Under the pieces are notes generated by a model. It was not told the origin of the DNA and searched no databases. It was given only the letters and a program-made list of their open reading frames with translations. A program made the translations under genes and the position numbers. Below are positions 1-10,540 of a DNA stretch of 64,000 nucleotides, piece by piece. This DNA comes from Clostridia bacterium. Its GTDB lineage: Bacteria; Bacillota; Clostridia; Christensenellales; UBA1242. The first letter of the stretch is position 1. The number at the start of each line of letters is the position of its first letter. Location of the stretch: assembly GCA_017531805.1 (NCBI GenBank), contig JAFXKG010000003.1, forward strand, positions 62,001-126,000, read 5' to 3'.

Positions 1-3000
1 CCACTCCACACTGCGTAGAATATAGGATTTGCTGAGTTACTTGTAACACTTGTTGTACTCGTGCCTTTGTTTGTTTCTGCAACTGCATCTGCTGCTGTTG
101 AGTAACCTACAAATGTAAAGCCTGTGTTTGTTGGATTTGTTTTTGAATATGTTTGACTTCCACTTGCATTGTATACATAGTTCACTGCGTAACTTGGTGC
201 ACTTGATGATGTGTCATAAAATTTCCAAGTCTTGCTCCACACCGCATACCATGTTGTTGCTGAACTAACTGATTTAGTTCCGCTTGTCCACTCTGTTACA
301 GTGTCATTTCCTGTTGACCATCCTTTAAAGTAAAAGTTTCCATTATTTATTGAGTATGAAGTACCAACTGCATAATTTGTTGGGAATGTTAAATTTGAAT
401 ATGTTGTATTATTTGCAGTTGTGTCATCTTCAGTGTTGTATGATGTAGTAACATTATAATTCCAGTAAATTGTATCATTGTTATATGTGTAAGTAACTTG
501 AGAGTTTGAAGTAAATGAGTGTGATGCGTAATCATTAAAGGTATGTGTTAAATAACCTGTTCTTGTATGTGTACCATTTGTTGTTTTCCACACTGCATAA
601 AGACCGCTACATGCTCCAGTTGTTACAGTAGTGGAACTTGATGAAGCTGCACACTCAAATATAGCATCATTATCAGTAGAATAACCAGCAAACACATATT
701 CGTCTTTGCTTGGATTTTTAAAATTACATCCGTTGAAAATCAATGATTTAGCTTCTAAAATTTTCTCCGTAGTAACATAAGCATCATTAAATGTACTATT
801 GTTAAATGTAGCAACGCCAGTACTATAAAACACGCTACCTTTAGTTGCAGTATTATTTGTAAAGGTTGAGTTGCTTATTGTCATATCGTCACCTGCATAA
901 ATCGTACCACCGCTATGATAATAGGATGTGTTATGACCTGTAAAGGTTGAGTTGCTTATTGTTGTCACATCAGAAGATTCAATCGCAGCACCATAGTAAA
1001 ATGCATAATTGTTTGTAAATGTTGTGTTGCCTGTGATGGTTACTTCACCATATGATTCAATCGCACCACCATAACAAGCAGAATTTCCTTCAAAAACATT
1101 ATTATCACCTGTGATAGTTACACCATTATCCGCATAAATCGCACCACCTTCAGAATCCACAGAATCTTCAGCAGAATTTTCTGTAAAGTTTGCACTTCCT
1201 GTGATGGTTACGGTGCTTTCTGCATAAATCGCACCACCAGTTAGACTTGCAGTATTATTTGTAAAGGTAGAGTTGCTTATTGTTATATCACTACATGCAT
1301 AAATCACACCACCAGTATCATCAGTTGCAGTATTATTTGTAAAGGTTGAGTTGCTTATTGTTACATCACACTGTGTCCAAATCACACCACCATTATCAGC
1401 AAAATTAGTGTTAAATGTACCACCAGTTATGCTTAAAGATGAAGATGAATTAGCGCATATAACACCACCTACGTTATCAACTCCATTTTCAAAGTAGGTA
1501 CCACCTTTAATATAAGTTGGACCGGCAGTCCATATAACTGAACCATTCCAAGCATAGTTACCAGAGAAGACACCTGTAACAATGTCTACTTTACCGCTTG
1601 AAGACTCAGCACAAACCACACCACCATATCCTGCTTGATTTTGGTTAAATGTTCCACTGTTTATGGTAACATTTTTTGCATTGAATACACCACCGTCATT
1701 TTTTGCAGAGTTAGACTTATAAGTACCGCGTGTTACTATAACCTTACCAACTGAAGTATTTGTTGCACCCAAAACACCACCGTTTTGAGCAGAGTTTTGT
1801 TGGAATGTACAATCTGTAAGAGCTGCAGTGTCAGATGCATCATTTTGACATATTACACCACCATTACCTGTTGCTGAATTTTCTTTAAATTCTGCATTTG
1901 TAGCGGTTAAATTTGTTCTACACTCTTGATAAACAACACCGCCACTACCTGTTGCACTATTGTTGTAGAATCCTGCATTTTTGATAGTTAAGTTACATGT
2001 AGCGATTCCACCTTCAAGTGATCCTTTAGACAGATAGATTACACCACCATTGTTAGATGCGGTATTACCTTCAACATAAAGTTTGCCATTTTCGTACATG
2101 CCACCAAACACTAAAGTTTGTTTAGTAGAAGAATCTGTACCAATCCTTATATCATACCAATAATCATTGTCATAAATGGTTGAATATATCACACCACCGT
2201 TTACTGCAGTGTTGCCATAAAAGTAACCAGCAGAAATAGTAAGTTCTAACACATTAACAACACCAAGGCAAATTGCACCACCTGCATCAGTAGCTGTGTT
2301 GTTTGCCCAAGTGCCACCATTAATGTCTATGGTCCTATACCATTCACCTTCAGATTCCCAACCATCATCAATAAATACAGCACCGCCATATTGTGCACTG
2401 TTGTTTGTAAAATTCATGTTGTTGAAGGTATAATCAAAGTCTATAACTTCACCATCTGCATCATATCCCATATCACTCCAGCATATAGCACCACCATATT
2501 GTGCACTGTTGCCATCAAAGCTGTTTGTATTTGCAAGATTGAAGGTTGTACCTTTACCTGACACCCAAATCGCACCACCACTGTCAGTTGTACTGTTACC
2601 AGTATATTGTGCACCAGACACACTTAAAGTACCACCAGTTGCTTTTATAGCACCACCAGTGTTTTCTTTAAATATACCGCCAGTTATTGTTGCAGTTTGA
2701 CCAGAAGTTATTGAAACAACACGGTTAGTGTTGCCAATAAATGTACCTTTGGCAATATTAACTGTACCAGACATAGTGATAGATGTTCCGCTTTTTACCA
2801 AGTTGCCTTGATTGTCATAGTAACCACCAATTACAACATTTTGGTTTGTAGATATATTTCCTTTACCAACATTCCAAGTTGTTACACCAGAGAAAGTTGA
2901 TGCACCATAAATGTAAGCAGCATTTATGTTTACAGTTTTTGCTTTTAAACCTGCTTGATAAACTGCAACTATACCTGAATAACCTAAATTAAGTGTATCT

Positions 3001-6000
3001 AAGTCTCCACCCCAGATATTACCTGGACAAGCGTTACCAGAAATTACACCACCATCAAAGGTAAGGGTTTTGTTTGCCGAAGTATTGTTATGATAAATAA
3101 ATGCACCATCTGCAGTTGCTACGTTGTTTATAAATGAACAATTTGTAAATGTACCAGTTATTAAGTTATTTGCATATATCGCACCACCATTTGATGCTGT
3201 ATTAGATTTGAAAATTGTATTGGTTGCTTCTATTGTATTAAAATATCCATAGATAGCACCACCATAAGAGGAGCTACTACTCGAATTGACAGTGCTTGAA
3301 CAACCTACAAATTCACAATCATTTAATACTAATTTACTATTGCCAGAAACACCTACCGCACCAGCAGCAGCACCGTAATTACCGTAATTAGAAGAAGGGG
3401 AATATGTTGAACAATTGTAGAACAAACAATTATTTAATGTAACAGTAGAACTACTAGCAGCGGTTATATACAATACACCACCAGCTGACATTTGTGAACC
3501 AAGCGTAGATGATTGTGCAGAACAATTATAAAATTCAAAATTGCTAAGTGTTTGACTATTCTTTGATATTCGGAAACCTTGATAGTTATAGAACGAACCT
3601 GCATTTATAGTTCCGCTATTTAAAAATTCTTTAGGGACAGCAGAAGCAAAGAAAGTACCACAATTGATAGTTAAATTACCTATATCCTCATAAGTCAATG
3701 TATTATTAGCAGCATATTCTACCAACGAACCATAAGTGTATTCACAACCAACAACAACGTCGCGATTCGTACCATTTACACCACCAATGGTAATATCTTC
3801 AACACCAACAAGATTTAAGCCTGAACCACACATCCAAGCAGAATTTATGTTAAGGCTACTTACATATCCCACCAAGTATTCACTTGAACCATTTACATAT
3901 CTTGTATCCCAAGTAAAGAGTACATGATTCTCCATTTCAGAGCCAAAAATAAAAAATCCACACATATTATCATAAATTAAACAACCATTGAGTTCAACAC
4001 TAGTATAGTCATATAAATGAATTAAATCAGTTCCAGAATTTGAAGAAGTCCTATTATCCTCAAAAGTAGCGTCGATAATATATGACGCGTCTAAAGCATC
4101 ATAATTTTGTTCTAAATACATTACACCATTGTCATCTGCGTAATTATCGTAGAAATTATCATTTTCAGAAAGAAAACAATCGTAGCCCATTACGCTTAGT
4201 ACACCAGCACCTACTGCTCGGTTAGATTGATAAGTATTTGCACTTGATGTAAAGTCATAAATGTATTCGCCATATATTGCACCACCATCACCATGATATG
4301 CAGTGTTGTTTATAAATATACTATCACATGCATATAAATACATATCTTCATAAGATAGATCCGGATCACTGTCACCAACATATATTGCACCACCATAGCC
4401 AGGCACATAACTTGCTCTTGTAGCAGTAAGGACTGTAGATTCTAATTCTGCACTATTATTATGATTATACAATGTATTGGCAAAATCTGCGTTTCCGTAA
4501 GTTATATTAAGATTTCTATTCAATATATACATACTAGAATAGTTAGGCATCAACTTTTCGCCCCATATACTTAAATAATAAGGAGGGTCGTCATACCATT
4601 GCGAAGTATTGTATATGGTTATTTCTGACCCGCTAGGTAATTCGGCGCCAGAAGAAATATAAAAACCTTCATCTTCATAATACACTTTACAAAAAGCAGT
4701 TGGGAAAGTAACTGTATAATAATTTGTTGGAGCATCATAAGTAATGTCTATATAAAAATCACTATTTACATAACAGTACCTATCATAGCCATAGATATCA
4801 TTACCAGCTACATCACCTCCCGTAGTAGATACATACCAACCTTCATCATCATATTCTGTTGTTATATAAATGTAAATCTCTGTACCTTCAGCGACTTTAT
4901 CACCATTATACAAACGTTCATCAGTTTCATTATTATAAACTTCTACAGGGTGGTTAGTATACCCATTATGCTGTATATAAATTGTATAGTAAACTGTACC
5001 ATCATCCTCTTCTTCACTACCTGCTGAACAGTTTTCAAAACGACAGTTTCCGACATCTATTGCTTCTCCACAAATTGCACCGCCATTTTCATCTGATTTA
5101 CAACTGGTAAATGTATAATAAGAAATATCTATTTCAGTGCGTTCTATACGTCCGCTAGTTGTTGCCATTAGCGAAACATTTTTGCCATTGGTATATCTGC
5201 TATAAGCAACATAGTCTTGATTTGTCATGTATTCTGTTGCATCACTAACAGCAAACAATCCACCACCGTTTGTTGCTTTACAGTTTGTTATCTTACCGTT
5301 ACTTAATTTGTATTTACCACCAATTACTGAGATTGCTCCACCGTTTTTTGCTTCACAATTTTTAATTTCTAAGTTTTCTATTTGTTTTGTATCTTCTGTC
5401 GCAGACTCAAGATTGTATAGTGATATTGCACCACCAAATGATGTTGCGTTGTTAATATTGTTTTCTAATACAACCTTACCATTAACTACAAAGTCTTTAC
5501 CTGAAGCTACTACAAGCGCACCTGATTGTCGTTGATATTTTTTTACTGTATCCTTATCACCATTGATGGTTAATGTCTTGCCTTCTGAGCCAAGGATGAG
5601 AGTTGAGCCTTCTGTCGCAACAATCATATCATCTTTATAACCAGAACTACGGATTATTTCACAGTCTTGTTGAGAAGCGATTGTTACAGTTGCACCATCG
5701 TTAGTTATAATTTTTTCATCTGTCCACACTTTTTCAACAATCAATGTTACAGAACCTTCTTCACCATTACCAATTTCATTAAGTGCTGTTGCAATGTTTT
5801 CTGTTGAAATTGCTTCACCAGTTGTTTGGTTATAAGAAATTCCTTCGTAGAAAGAACCCTTTTTAAATACCTTATTAAAACTAGATAGTATTGGATAATT
5901 AAAACTTAATTGTGTAGAACCACGCATGTAATCATACTTGCACCAAGTTTTGTTTACACCATAATCCCAAGATTTAAAATCTTTTATACTAGTAGGTTTT

Positions 6001-6848
6001 ATTGATTTATCTATTATATTATCTTCATTATTAGTTGATAATGATTTTTCACCATATGTATAATAGCAGTTTCTTATTGCCACTTCATTTTCTACAGAGT
6101 CGTCTGTATGAAGATAACCAATCAAACCATTGCCATTATGAACAGTATCTACAAAAGATGTTCTTATGTTATGTGTGCCACTTGTTGATTTATACATACC
6201 AACCAAGCCACCTATGCGTGAACTACCATTTATTGATCCAAGTCTAACATATGTTGCTTGTATGTCTGTATCTATAGCCTCACCAACCAAGCCACCCACA
6301 TAACTTGATGTGCCATTAATGTTACAATTATAAAGACCAACGTTTTTGATTGTTGCATTTTCTACATATCCAAACAAACCATCACCATTTATGTTACCGT
6401 TCATGATTGTGTAGTAACCACCATCAAATGTACCTTGGAAAGTTGAGTGATCGTCTACCTTTTTACCAATAGAGCCAATTGTTAAACCATTAAGGTCAAT
6501 GCTGTTGTTAAGATAAACAGTGTAATCTTTAAAGTAGTTGTAATTTTCTGCTCTGCTTTCGCTGTTTGTAATATCAACAAAGTATGCGAAAGATTCCGCG
6601 GAGTCGATTGTATAAGTCTTTTCTCCACGATTTGCAAACTCATTGCCACTTAACCAATTTGTACTATTGCTTGTACCGTCCCAACTGTCTATCGAGAAAG
6701 CCAAAGGATTAACACTCACAACTGGTTGTGGTGATTTTTTAAACGCAAAATAAATGCCTATGCTAGTTAATGCAACCAATATAGTTGCACAAGCAGCAAT
6801 ACCTATGCGCAATCCCATCTTTGTACTTTTAGTTGTAACTCTTTTCAT
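1..6848 (-). CDS. giant Pmp/GLUG-repeat surface protein, 5' part (C-terminus off the window)
   Basis: The reading frame stays open from 6848 to the left edge (about 2282 codons, no stop seen), so the protein is partial. The start MKRVTTKSTKMG is chosen because GGGGAG lies 6 nt upstream; an in-frame ATG at 6854 abuts that site. Residues 11-31 form a hydrophobic signal or anchor segment. A short GLUG-like region follows (DGLFGYVENATIKNVG, YVGGLVGEA). Most of the rest is dozens of short repeats with the GGAI/GGVI and FxxN motifs of polymorphic outer membrane protein (Pmp) repeats, for example TFTNNTA and GGAIYA. These are expected to fold as a right-handed beta-helix. A Tyr-rich insertion interrupts the helix. 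The last visible part has InlB/Flg_new-type repeats (GYST..DA, FYAVWS). It is probably an exported adhesin or cell-surface protein; wall anchoring cannot be judged because the C-terminus is missing. Confidence 0.85.
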   Translation of the reverse strand, partial: MKRVTTKSTKMGLRIGIAACATILVALTSIGIYFAFKKSPQPVVSVNPLAFSIDSWDGTSNSTNWLSGNEFANRGEKTYTIDSAESFAYFVDITNSESRAENYNYFKDYTVYLNNSIDLNGLTIGSIGKKVDDHSTFQGTFDGGYYTIMNGNINGDGLFGYVENATIKNVGLYNCNINGTSSYVGGLVGEAIDTDIQATYVRLGSINGSSRIGGLVGMYKSTSGTHNIRTSFVDTVHNGNGLIGYLHTDDSVENEVAIRNCYYTYGEKSLSTNNEDNIIDKSIKPTSIKDFKSWDYGVNKTWCKYDYMRGSTQLSFNYPILSSFNKVFKKGSFYEGISYNQTTGEAISTENIATALNEIGNGEEGSVTLIVEKVWTDEKIITNDGATVTIASQQDCEIIRSSGYKDDMIVATEGSTLILGSEGKTLTINGDKDTVKKYQRQSGALVVASGKDFVVNGKVVLENNINNATSFGGAISLYNLESATEDTKQIENLEIKNCEAKNGGAISVIGGKYKLSNGKITNCKATNGGGLFAVSDATEYMTNQDYVAYSRYTNGKNVSLMATTSGRIERTEIDISYYTFTSCKSDENGGAICGEAIDVGNCRFENCSAGSEEEDDGTVYYTIYIQHNGYTNHPVEVYNNETDERLYNGDKVAEGTEIYIYITTEYDDEGWYVSTTGGDVAGNDIYGYDRYCYVNSDFYIDITYDAPTNYYTVTFPTAFCKVYYEDEGFYISSGAELPSGSEITIYNTSQWYDDPPYYLSIWGEKLMPNYSSMYILNRNLNITYGNADFANTLYNHNNSAELESTVLTATRASYVPGYGGAIYVGDSDPDLSYEDMYLYACDSIFINNTAYHGDGGAIYGEYIYDFTSSANTYQSNRAVGAGVLSVMGYDCFLSENDNFYDNYADDNGVMYLEQNYDALDASYIIDATFEDNRTSSNSGTDLIHLYDYTSVELNGCLIYDNMCGFFIFGSEMENHVLFTWDTRYVNGSSEYLVGYVSSLNINSAWMCGSGLNLVGVEDITIGGVNGTNRDVVVGCEYTYGSLVEYAANNTLTYEDIGNLTINCGTFFASAVPKEFLNSGTINAGSFYNYQGFRISKNSQTLSNFEFYNCSAQSSTLGSQMSAGGVLYITAASSSTVTLNNCLFYNCSTYSPSSNYGNYGAAAGAVGVSGNSKLVLNDCEFVGCSSTVNSSSSSSYGGAIYGYFNTIEATNTIFKSNTASNGGAIYANNLITGTFTNCSFINNVATADGAFIYHNNTSANKTLTFDGGVISGNACPGNIWGGDLDTLNLGYSGIVAVYQAGLKAKTVNINAAYIYGASTFSGVTTWNVGKGNISTNQNVVIGGYYDNQGNLVKSGTSITMSGTVNIAKGTFIGNTNRVVSITSGQTATITGGIFKENTGGAIKATGGTLSVSGAQYTGNSTTDSGGAIWVSGKGTTFNLANTNSFDGNSAQYGGAICWSDMGYDADGEVIDFDYTFNNMNFTNNSAQYGGAVFIDDGWESEGEWYRTIDINGGTWANNTATDAGGAICLGVVNVLELTISAGYFYGNTAVNGGVIYSTIYDNDYWYDIRIGTDSSTKQTLVFGGMYENGKLYVEGNTASNNGGVIYLSKGSLEGGIATCNLTIKNAGFYNNSATGSGGVVYQECRTNLTATNAEFKENSATGNGGVICQNDASDTAALTDCTFQQNSAQNGGVLGATNTSVGKVIVTRGTYKSNSAKNDGGVFNAKNVTINSGTFNQNQAGYGGVVCAESSSGKVDIVTGVFSGNYAWNGSVIWTAGPTYIKGGTYFENGVDNVGGVICANSSSSLSITGGTFNTNFADNGGVIWTQCDVTISNSTFTNNTATDDTGGVIYACSDITISNSTFTNNTASLTGGAIYAESTVTITGSANFTENSAEDSVDSEGGAIYADNGVTITGDNNVFEGNSACYGGAIESYGEVTITGNTTFTNNYAFYYGAAIESSDVTTISNSTFTGHNTSYYHSGGTIYAGDDMTISNSTFTNNTATKGSVFYSTGVATFNNSTFNDAYVTTEKILEAKSLIFNGCNFKNPSKDEYVFAGYSTDNDAIFECAASSSSTTVTTGACSGLYAVWKTTNGTHTRTGYLTHTFNDYASHSFTSNSQVTYTYNNDTIYWNYNVTTSYNTEDDTTANNTTYSNLTFPTNYAVGTSYSINNGNFYFKGWSTGNDTVTEWTSGTKSVSSATTWYAVWSKTWKFYDTSSSAPSYAVNYVYNASGSQTYSKTNPTNTGFTFVGYSTAADAVAETNKGTSTTSVTSNSANPIFYAVWS

Positions 6849-6907
6849 ATTCATCTCCCCATACGATTAAATTTGATTAGTCAATAACGCAAAAATTTTA
6901 TATTAAT

Positions 6908-6936
6908 AGTATACACTATTTCGACAAAAAAACCAA
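6908..6936 (-). promoter_or_regulatory. possible promoter of the Pmp-repeat gene
   Basis: On the minus strand TATACT (6908-6913) lies 17 nt from a weak -35, TTGGTT (6931-6936), giving a leader of about 55 nt. The -10 overlaps an inverted repeat, AATAGT/ACTATT with a 4-nt centre, at 6905-6920, which could be an operator. Confidence 0.4.
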
Positions 6937-7165
6937 ACATATTTCAATTTATTTTTCTAATTTTTAAAATAAAATATCGTAAGGGGAAAAAAACAAAAAA
7001 TAGTTTAAAAATTTGTTTTATTTGTTAAAAAAAATTTATTTTTCAGCTTTTTTATTAAATTTTTAACATTTTTAATTAATTTTTTATAAAATTTTTAATA
7101 TTTTTTTATTTTTTCTGTTATCGTATAAATAAATTACTTAATTTTTAAACATCGTTGTCAAACAT
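6937..7165. other. intergenic, extremely AT-rich, no gene seen
   Basis: Together with the promoter region this makes a gap of about 310 bp between the Pmp-repeat gene and the next gene. It is mostly long A and T runs. I see no ORF with a ribosome binding site and no convincing RNA structure. Confidence 0.6.
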
Positions 7166-7198
7166 AAAAAAAGATTGCAACTTTACAATTACAATCTT
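7166..7198 (-). terminator. intrinsic terminator of the DUF3800-like gene
   Basis: On the minus strand a 9-bp stem (AGATTGTAA/TTGCAATCT with one G-U pair, 8-nt loop) is followed by a run of seven U. The 5' arm overlaps the stop codon of the gene. Confidence 0.85.
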
Positions 7199-7992
7199 CT
7201 ATCTTTATTTTCAATTATATCATCATACGAAAAGCTTTCAAGATTAGTATAGTTTATCCTTGCTTTTTTCATGTTTAAATACACATCTTTCATTTTGCCG
7301 TATATTGCCATTACATATTTGTCGATATCACTTATCTGATGTTTAGATTGCATTTTATCTAGAATATGTTTGGCGCGTGTTATCATCCATGCCGCAAAAT
7401 CTGCCAACTGCAAAAGTTTTTGTTTTTCAGAACTTTCAAAACTTAATTGTAAACCTTCATTTCCAATAGATATAACTGTACCTTCCTTTCTTAATCCTTC
7501 GTCACAAATAATTTTGTCTATAGCACCACGCTTTTGTTCCGTAACATACTTTTTAGCCCTTAAACAAGTGGTAAACATTGTCATAGATTTTTCATCAAAT
7601 TTAATGTGCATGTTTTTTAATACAGGTTCCATTAATTTACTTAGTACAAGGTTTTGATTATATTCATTACATGTTGTACTTACAACTTTAAGTTTAAAGA
7701 TATTAAACAATTCTGCAAAGCTTTCTAAAATCTCCAAAGTTTCATCAATTTGAATATTTTTAAATTCCTTCTCTCTGTTGTAAATTGCTTTAAAATGAAA
7801 TTCATCAACACCATGTCTTTTTTTAAGTTCTTCACCAAGCTGTGTTAAAACACTAACCAATTCTCCGACAATCGGTTTAGGTATAATCACTCCCGCATAT
7901 GTAACTTTTTCTTTTTGCAATGCTTTACTTACTTTTTGACTAGCATTAAAACCTGTATCATCAATCGCTATAACAAACTTTTTCTTACCCAT
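7189..7992 (-). CDS. DUF3800-like protein
   Basis: This is a 267-residue soluble protein. It opens with VIAIDDTGF, resembling the acidic (Y/F)IDESG motif of DUF3800 proteins, and near the C-terminus has LLQLADFAAW, the family's second conserved signature (LQLADxxA). DUF3800 folds are thought to be RNase H-like and metal-binding; their function is poorly known and they often occur near mobile or defence genes. AAGGTG lies 7 nt before the ATG. The gene is monocistronic, between its own promoter and terminator. The family call is good; the role is unknown. Confidence 0.7.
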   Translation of the reverse strand: MGKKKFVIAIDDTGFNASQKVSKALQKEKVTYAGVIIPKPIVGELVSVLTQLGEELKKRHGVDEFHFKAIYNREKEFKNIQIDETLEILESFAELFNIFKLKVVSTTCNEYNQNLVLSKLMEPVLKNMHIKFDEKSMTMFTTCLRAKKYVTEQKRGAIDKIICDEGLRKEGTVISIGNEGLQLSFESSEKQKLLQLADFAAWMITRAKHILDKMQSKHQISDIDKYVMAIYGKMKDVYLNMKKARINYTNLESFSYDDIIENKDRRL

Positions 7993-8008
7993 ATTTCACC
8001 TTATAAAA

Positions 8009-8036
8009 ATTTTATCATAGTATTTTTATTTGTCAA
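8009..8036 (-). promoter_or_regulatory. promoter of the DUF3800-like gene
   Basis: TTGACA (8031-8036), a 16-nt spacer and TAAAAT (8009-8014) on the minus strand, followed by a short leader with an AAGGTG ribosome binding site. Confidence 0.75.
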
Positions 8037-8071
8037 TATATACACAAATATTTTTAATATTTTTTATAAAA

Positions 8072-8100
8072 AAATAAAAAAGCTAAGTTTTTTTAGCCTT
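8072..8100 (-). terminator. intrinsic terminator of leuS
   Basis: On the minus strand AAGGCTAA/TTAGCTTT (one G-U pair, 6-nt loop) is followed by a long T-rich tail just past the leuS stop. Confidence 0.8.
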
Positions 8101-8117
8101 TTTATCTTTTTTTTAAT

Positions 8118-10526
8118 TTAAACAACAATATTAAAAATTCTGCCAGGTACATAAATTATTTTTTTGTATCCATTTGACACATAATCTTTAACAGCATCCA
8201 ACGCAGAAGATTTAATTTCAGCTTCACTTGCATTGCAAGAAACTTGCACTTTTGCACGAAGTTTTCCATTTACTTGAATAGGAATTTCAATTGTATCAAC
8301 AACAAGTTTTGATTCGTCATATATTGGCCAAGTCTCATTAGCAATAGACTTGTTATGTCCCAACTCTTGCCACAATTCTTCTGTAATAAAAGGACAAATT
8401 GGATTAAGAAGTTTAACAAAACCTTCTGCATATTCCCTTGGTATGTAATCTACTTTTGCTACCGCGTTTATATAAATCATCATTTGTGAGATTGCAGTAT
8501 TAAAGTTGAGAGTTTCATAATCTTCTGTCACTTTTTTAACTGTTTGATGATAAATTAAATCTAATTCTTTATTTTCTTTTTCTTCAATTCGTTTTTCTTG
8601 ATATATTCTATACACTCTATCTAAGAATTTTCTTGCACCAGCAACTCCATTATCATCCCATGGCTTGCTTACTTCAAGTGGTCCCATAAACATTTCGTAA
8701 AGTCTTAATGTGTCGGCACCATATTTTTTTACAACATCGTTAGGATCAACAACAAATTCAGGATAACGTTTACCCATCTTAATACCATTTGCACCCAAAA
8801 TCATACCTTGGTGCACAAGTTTTTTAAATGGTTCTTTTGTTGGCACAAGCCCCTTATCAAACAAGTAGTTGTTCCACATTCTTGAATATAACAAATGTCC
8901 AACAGCATGTTCTGGTCCACCGATATACAAGTCAACCGGCATCCAGTGTTTTAATAATTCTTGGTTTGCAAATTCATTATCATTATTCGGATCTATATAA
9001 CGCAAGAAATACCAACTTGAGCCTGCACTTCCTGGCATTGTGCTTGTTTCGCGTTTTGCTGGCTTACCATCTACAGTAACATTAACCCAGTCTTTTGCTC
9101 TTGCTAGCGGACTGCTACCATCTTTTGCAGGTTTATAATCATCCAACACTGGTAACACAAGCGGAAGTTCGTTATCTTCAAGTGCTTTCGTTTCACCGTT
9201 TTCAAAGTGCACTACAGGGATTGGTTCTCCCCAATAGCGTTGACGCGCAAAAATCCATTCGCGAAGTCTGTAGTTGACTTTTTCTCTACCTACTCCCATT
9301 TTAATAAGTTTGTTTGTAATTTCTTTTTTTGCTTGTTCTACTGTAAGTCCAGAAAATTCTTCACTGTTAATCAGTTTACAACCTTTACCTAAATAATCTT
9401 GTTTTTCAAATGCAGATTTAGAAACATCTCTACCTTCAATAACTTGAATCATAGGTATATTGTGTGCTATTGCGTATTCAAAGTCGCGTTGATCATGGCT
9501 TGGCACCGCCATCACCGCACCTGTTCCGTAACTTGCAAGTACAAAGTCGCCTATAAACACAGGCACTTGCTTATTATTTACAGGGTTAATCGCAAAGACA
9601 CCTTCCAATTTGCAACCAGATTTACCCTTGTTGAGTTCGGTCCTTTCCATGTCAGATTTCTTAACGGTTTCTTGAATATATGCATCAACTTCTTGCCAGT
9701 TAGTGATACGCGGTTTTAAGTCTTGAACAAGTTTACTTTCTGGCGCAAGCACCATAAATGTAATGCCATAAATTGTTTCAACACATGTGGTATAAATAGA
9801 AAATTCTCCGCCACCAACAAGTTTAAAGTCCACTTCAACACCAGTTGATTTACCAATCCAGTTGCGTTGCATTGCTTTAGTAGATTCTGGCCAATCCACT
9901 TCGTCTAAACCGCTGATTAATTTATCCGCGTATTTAGGGATATCTATAACCCATTGTTTCATGTTTTTCTTTATAACAGGAAATCCGCCACGCTCACTTT
10001 TACCATCAACAATTTCATCATTTGCAAGTACGCAACCAAGTTCTTCACACCAGTTTACAGGCATTTCTACACAACGAGCAAGTCCATCTTTATAAAGTTC
10101 ACGGAAAATCCATTGTGTCCACTTATAAAACTTAGGGTCACTTGTTTTAATCTCTCTATCCCAGTCATAAGAAAAACCAATATTTTTAAGTTGCTCTGTA
10201 AAAACTTTAATATTGTTTTGTGTAAAACTATCTGGATGATTACCTGTATCCACTGCATATTGTTCGGCTGGCAAACCAAATGAGTCGAATCCCATTGGAT
10301 GAAGTACATTATATCCTTGCATCTTTTTCATACGACTAACAATATCTGTTGCTGTATAGCCTTCTGGGTGACCTACATGCAAACCAGAGCCTGATGGATA
10401 TGGAAACATATCTAATGCATAAAATTTAGGACGAGAAAAATCCCACACATCTGTTTTAAATGTTTTGTTTTCTTCCCAATATTTTTTCCATTTCTTTTCA
10501 AATTCACTATGATTATATTCTCGCAT
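8118..10526 (-). CDS. leuS: leucyl-tRNA synthetase
   Basis: The product has 802 residues, normal for bacterial LeuRS, and charges tRNA-Leu in the cytoplasm. The class I HIGH motif is HVGHPEGYTATD near residue 51. The connective editing domain is present, including the YGTGAVMAVPSHDQRD motif. The KMSKS loop reads KMGKRYPEFVVDPND, a variant of KMSKS. The tRNA-binding C-terminal region runs to residue 802. The start is set by AAGGAG 7 nt before ATG. That ribosome binding site follows directly after the U-tract of a leader terminator, so expression appears to be controlled by premature termination (see leader entries). A DUF1540 gene lies upstream on the same strand with no terminator between. 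Confidence 0.97.
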   Translation of the reverse strand: MREYNHSEFEKKWKKYWEENKTFKTDVWDFSRPKFYALDMFPYPSGSGLHVGHPEGYTATDIVSRMKKMQGYNVLHPMGFDSFGLPAEQYAVDTGNHPDSFTQNNIKVFTEQLKNIGFSYDWDREIKTSDPKFYKWTQWIFRELYKDGLARCVEMPVNWCEELGCVLANDEIVDGKSERGGFPVIKKNMKQWVIDIPKYADKLISGLDEVDWPESTKAMQRNWIGKSTGVEVDFKLVGGGEFSIYTTCVETIYGITFMVLAPESKLVQDLKPRITNWQEVDAYIQETVKKSDMERTELNKGKSGCKLEGVFAINPVNNKQVPVFIGDFVLASYGTGAVMAVPSHDQRDFEYAIAHNIPMIQVIEGRDVSKSAFEKQDYLGKGCKLINSEEFSGLTVEQAKKEITNKLIKMGVGREKVNYRLREWIFARQRYWGEPIPVVHFENGETKALEDNELPLVLPVLDDYKPAKDGSSPLARAKDWVNVTVDGKPAKRETSTMPGSAGSSWYFLRYIDPNNDNEFANQELLKHWMPVDLYIGGPEHAVGHLLYSRMWNNYLFDKGLVPTKEPFKKLVHQGMILGANGIKMGKRYPEFVVDPNDVVKKYGADTLRLYEMFMGPLEVSKPWDDNGVAGARKFLDRVYRIYQEKRIEEKENKELDLIYHQTVKKVTEDYETLNFNTAISQMMIYINAVAKVDYIPREYAEGFVKLLNPICPFITEELWQELGHNKSIANETWPIYDESKLVVDTIEIPIQVNGKLRAKVQVSCNASEAEIKSSALDAVKDYVSNGYKKIIYVPGRIFNIVV

Positions 10527-10540
10527 ATGATTTCTCCTTA

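Noticed and set aside
1..6848. CRISPR or tandem DNA repeat array
   Set aside because: The repeats are degenerate and codon-phased, encoding Pmp-type protein repeats; no constant repeat-spacer pattern exists.
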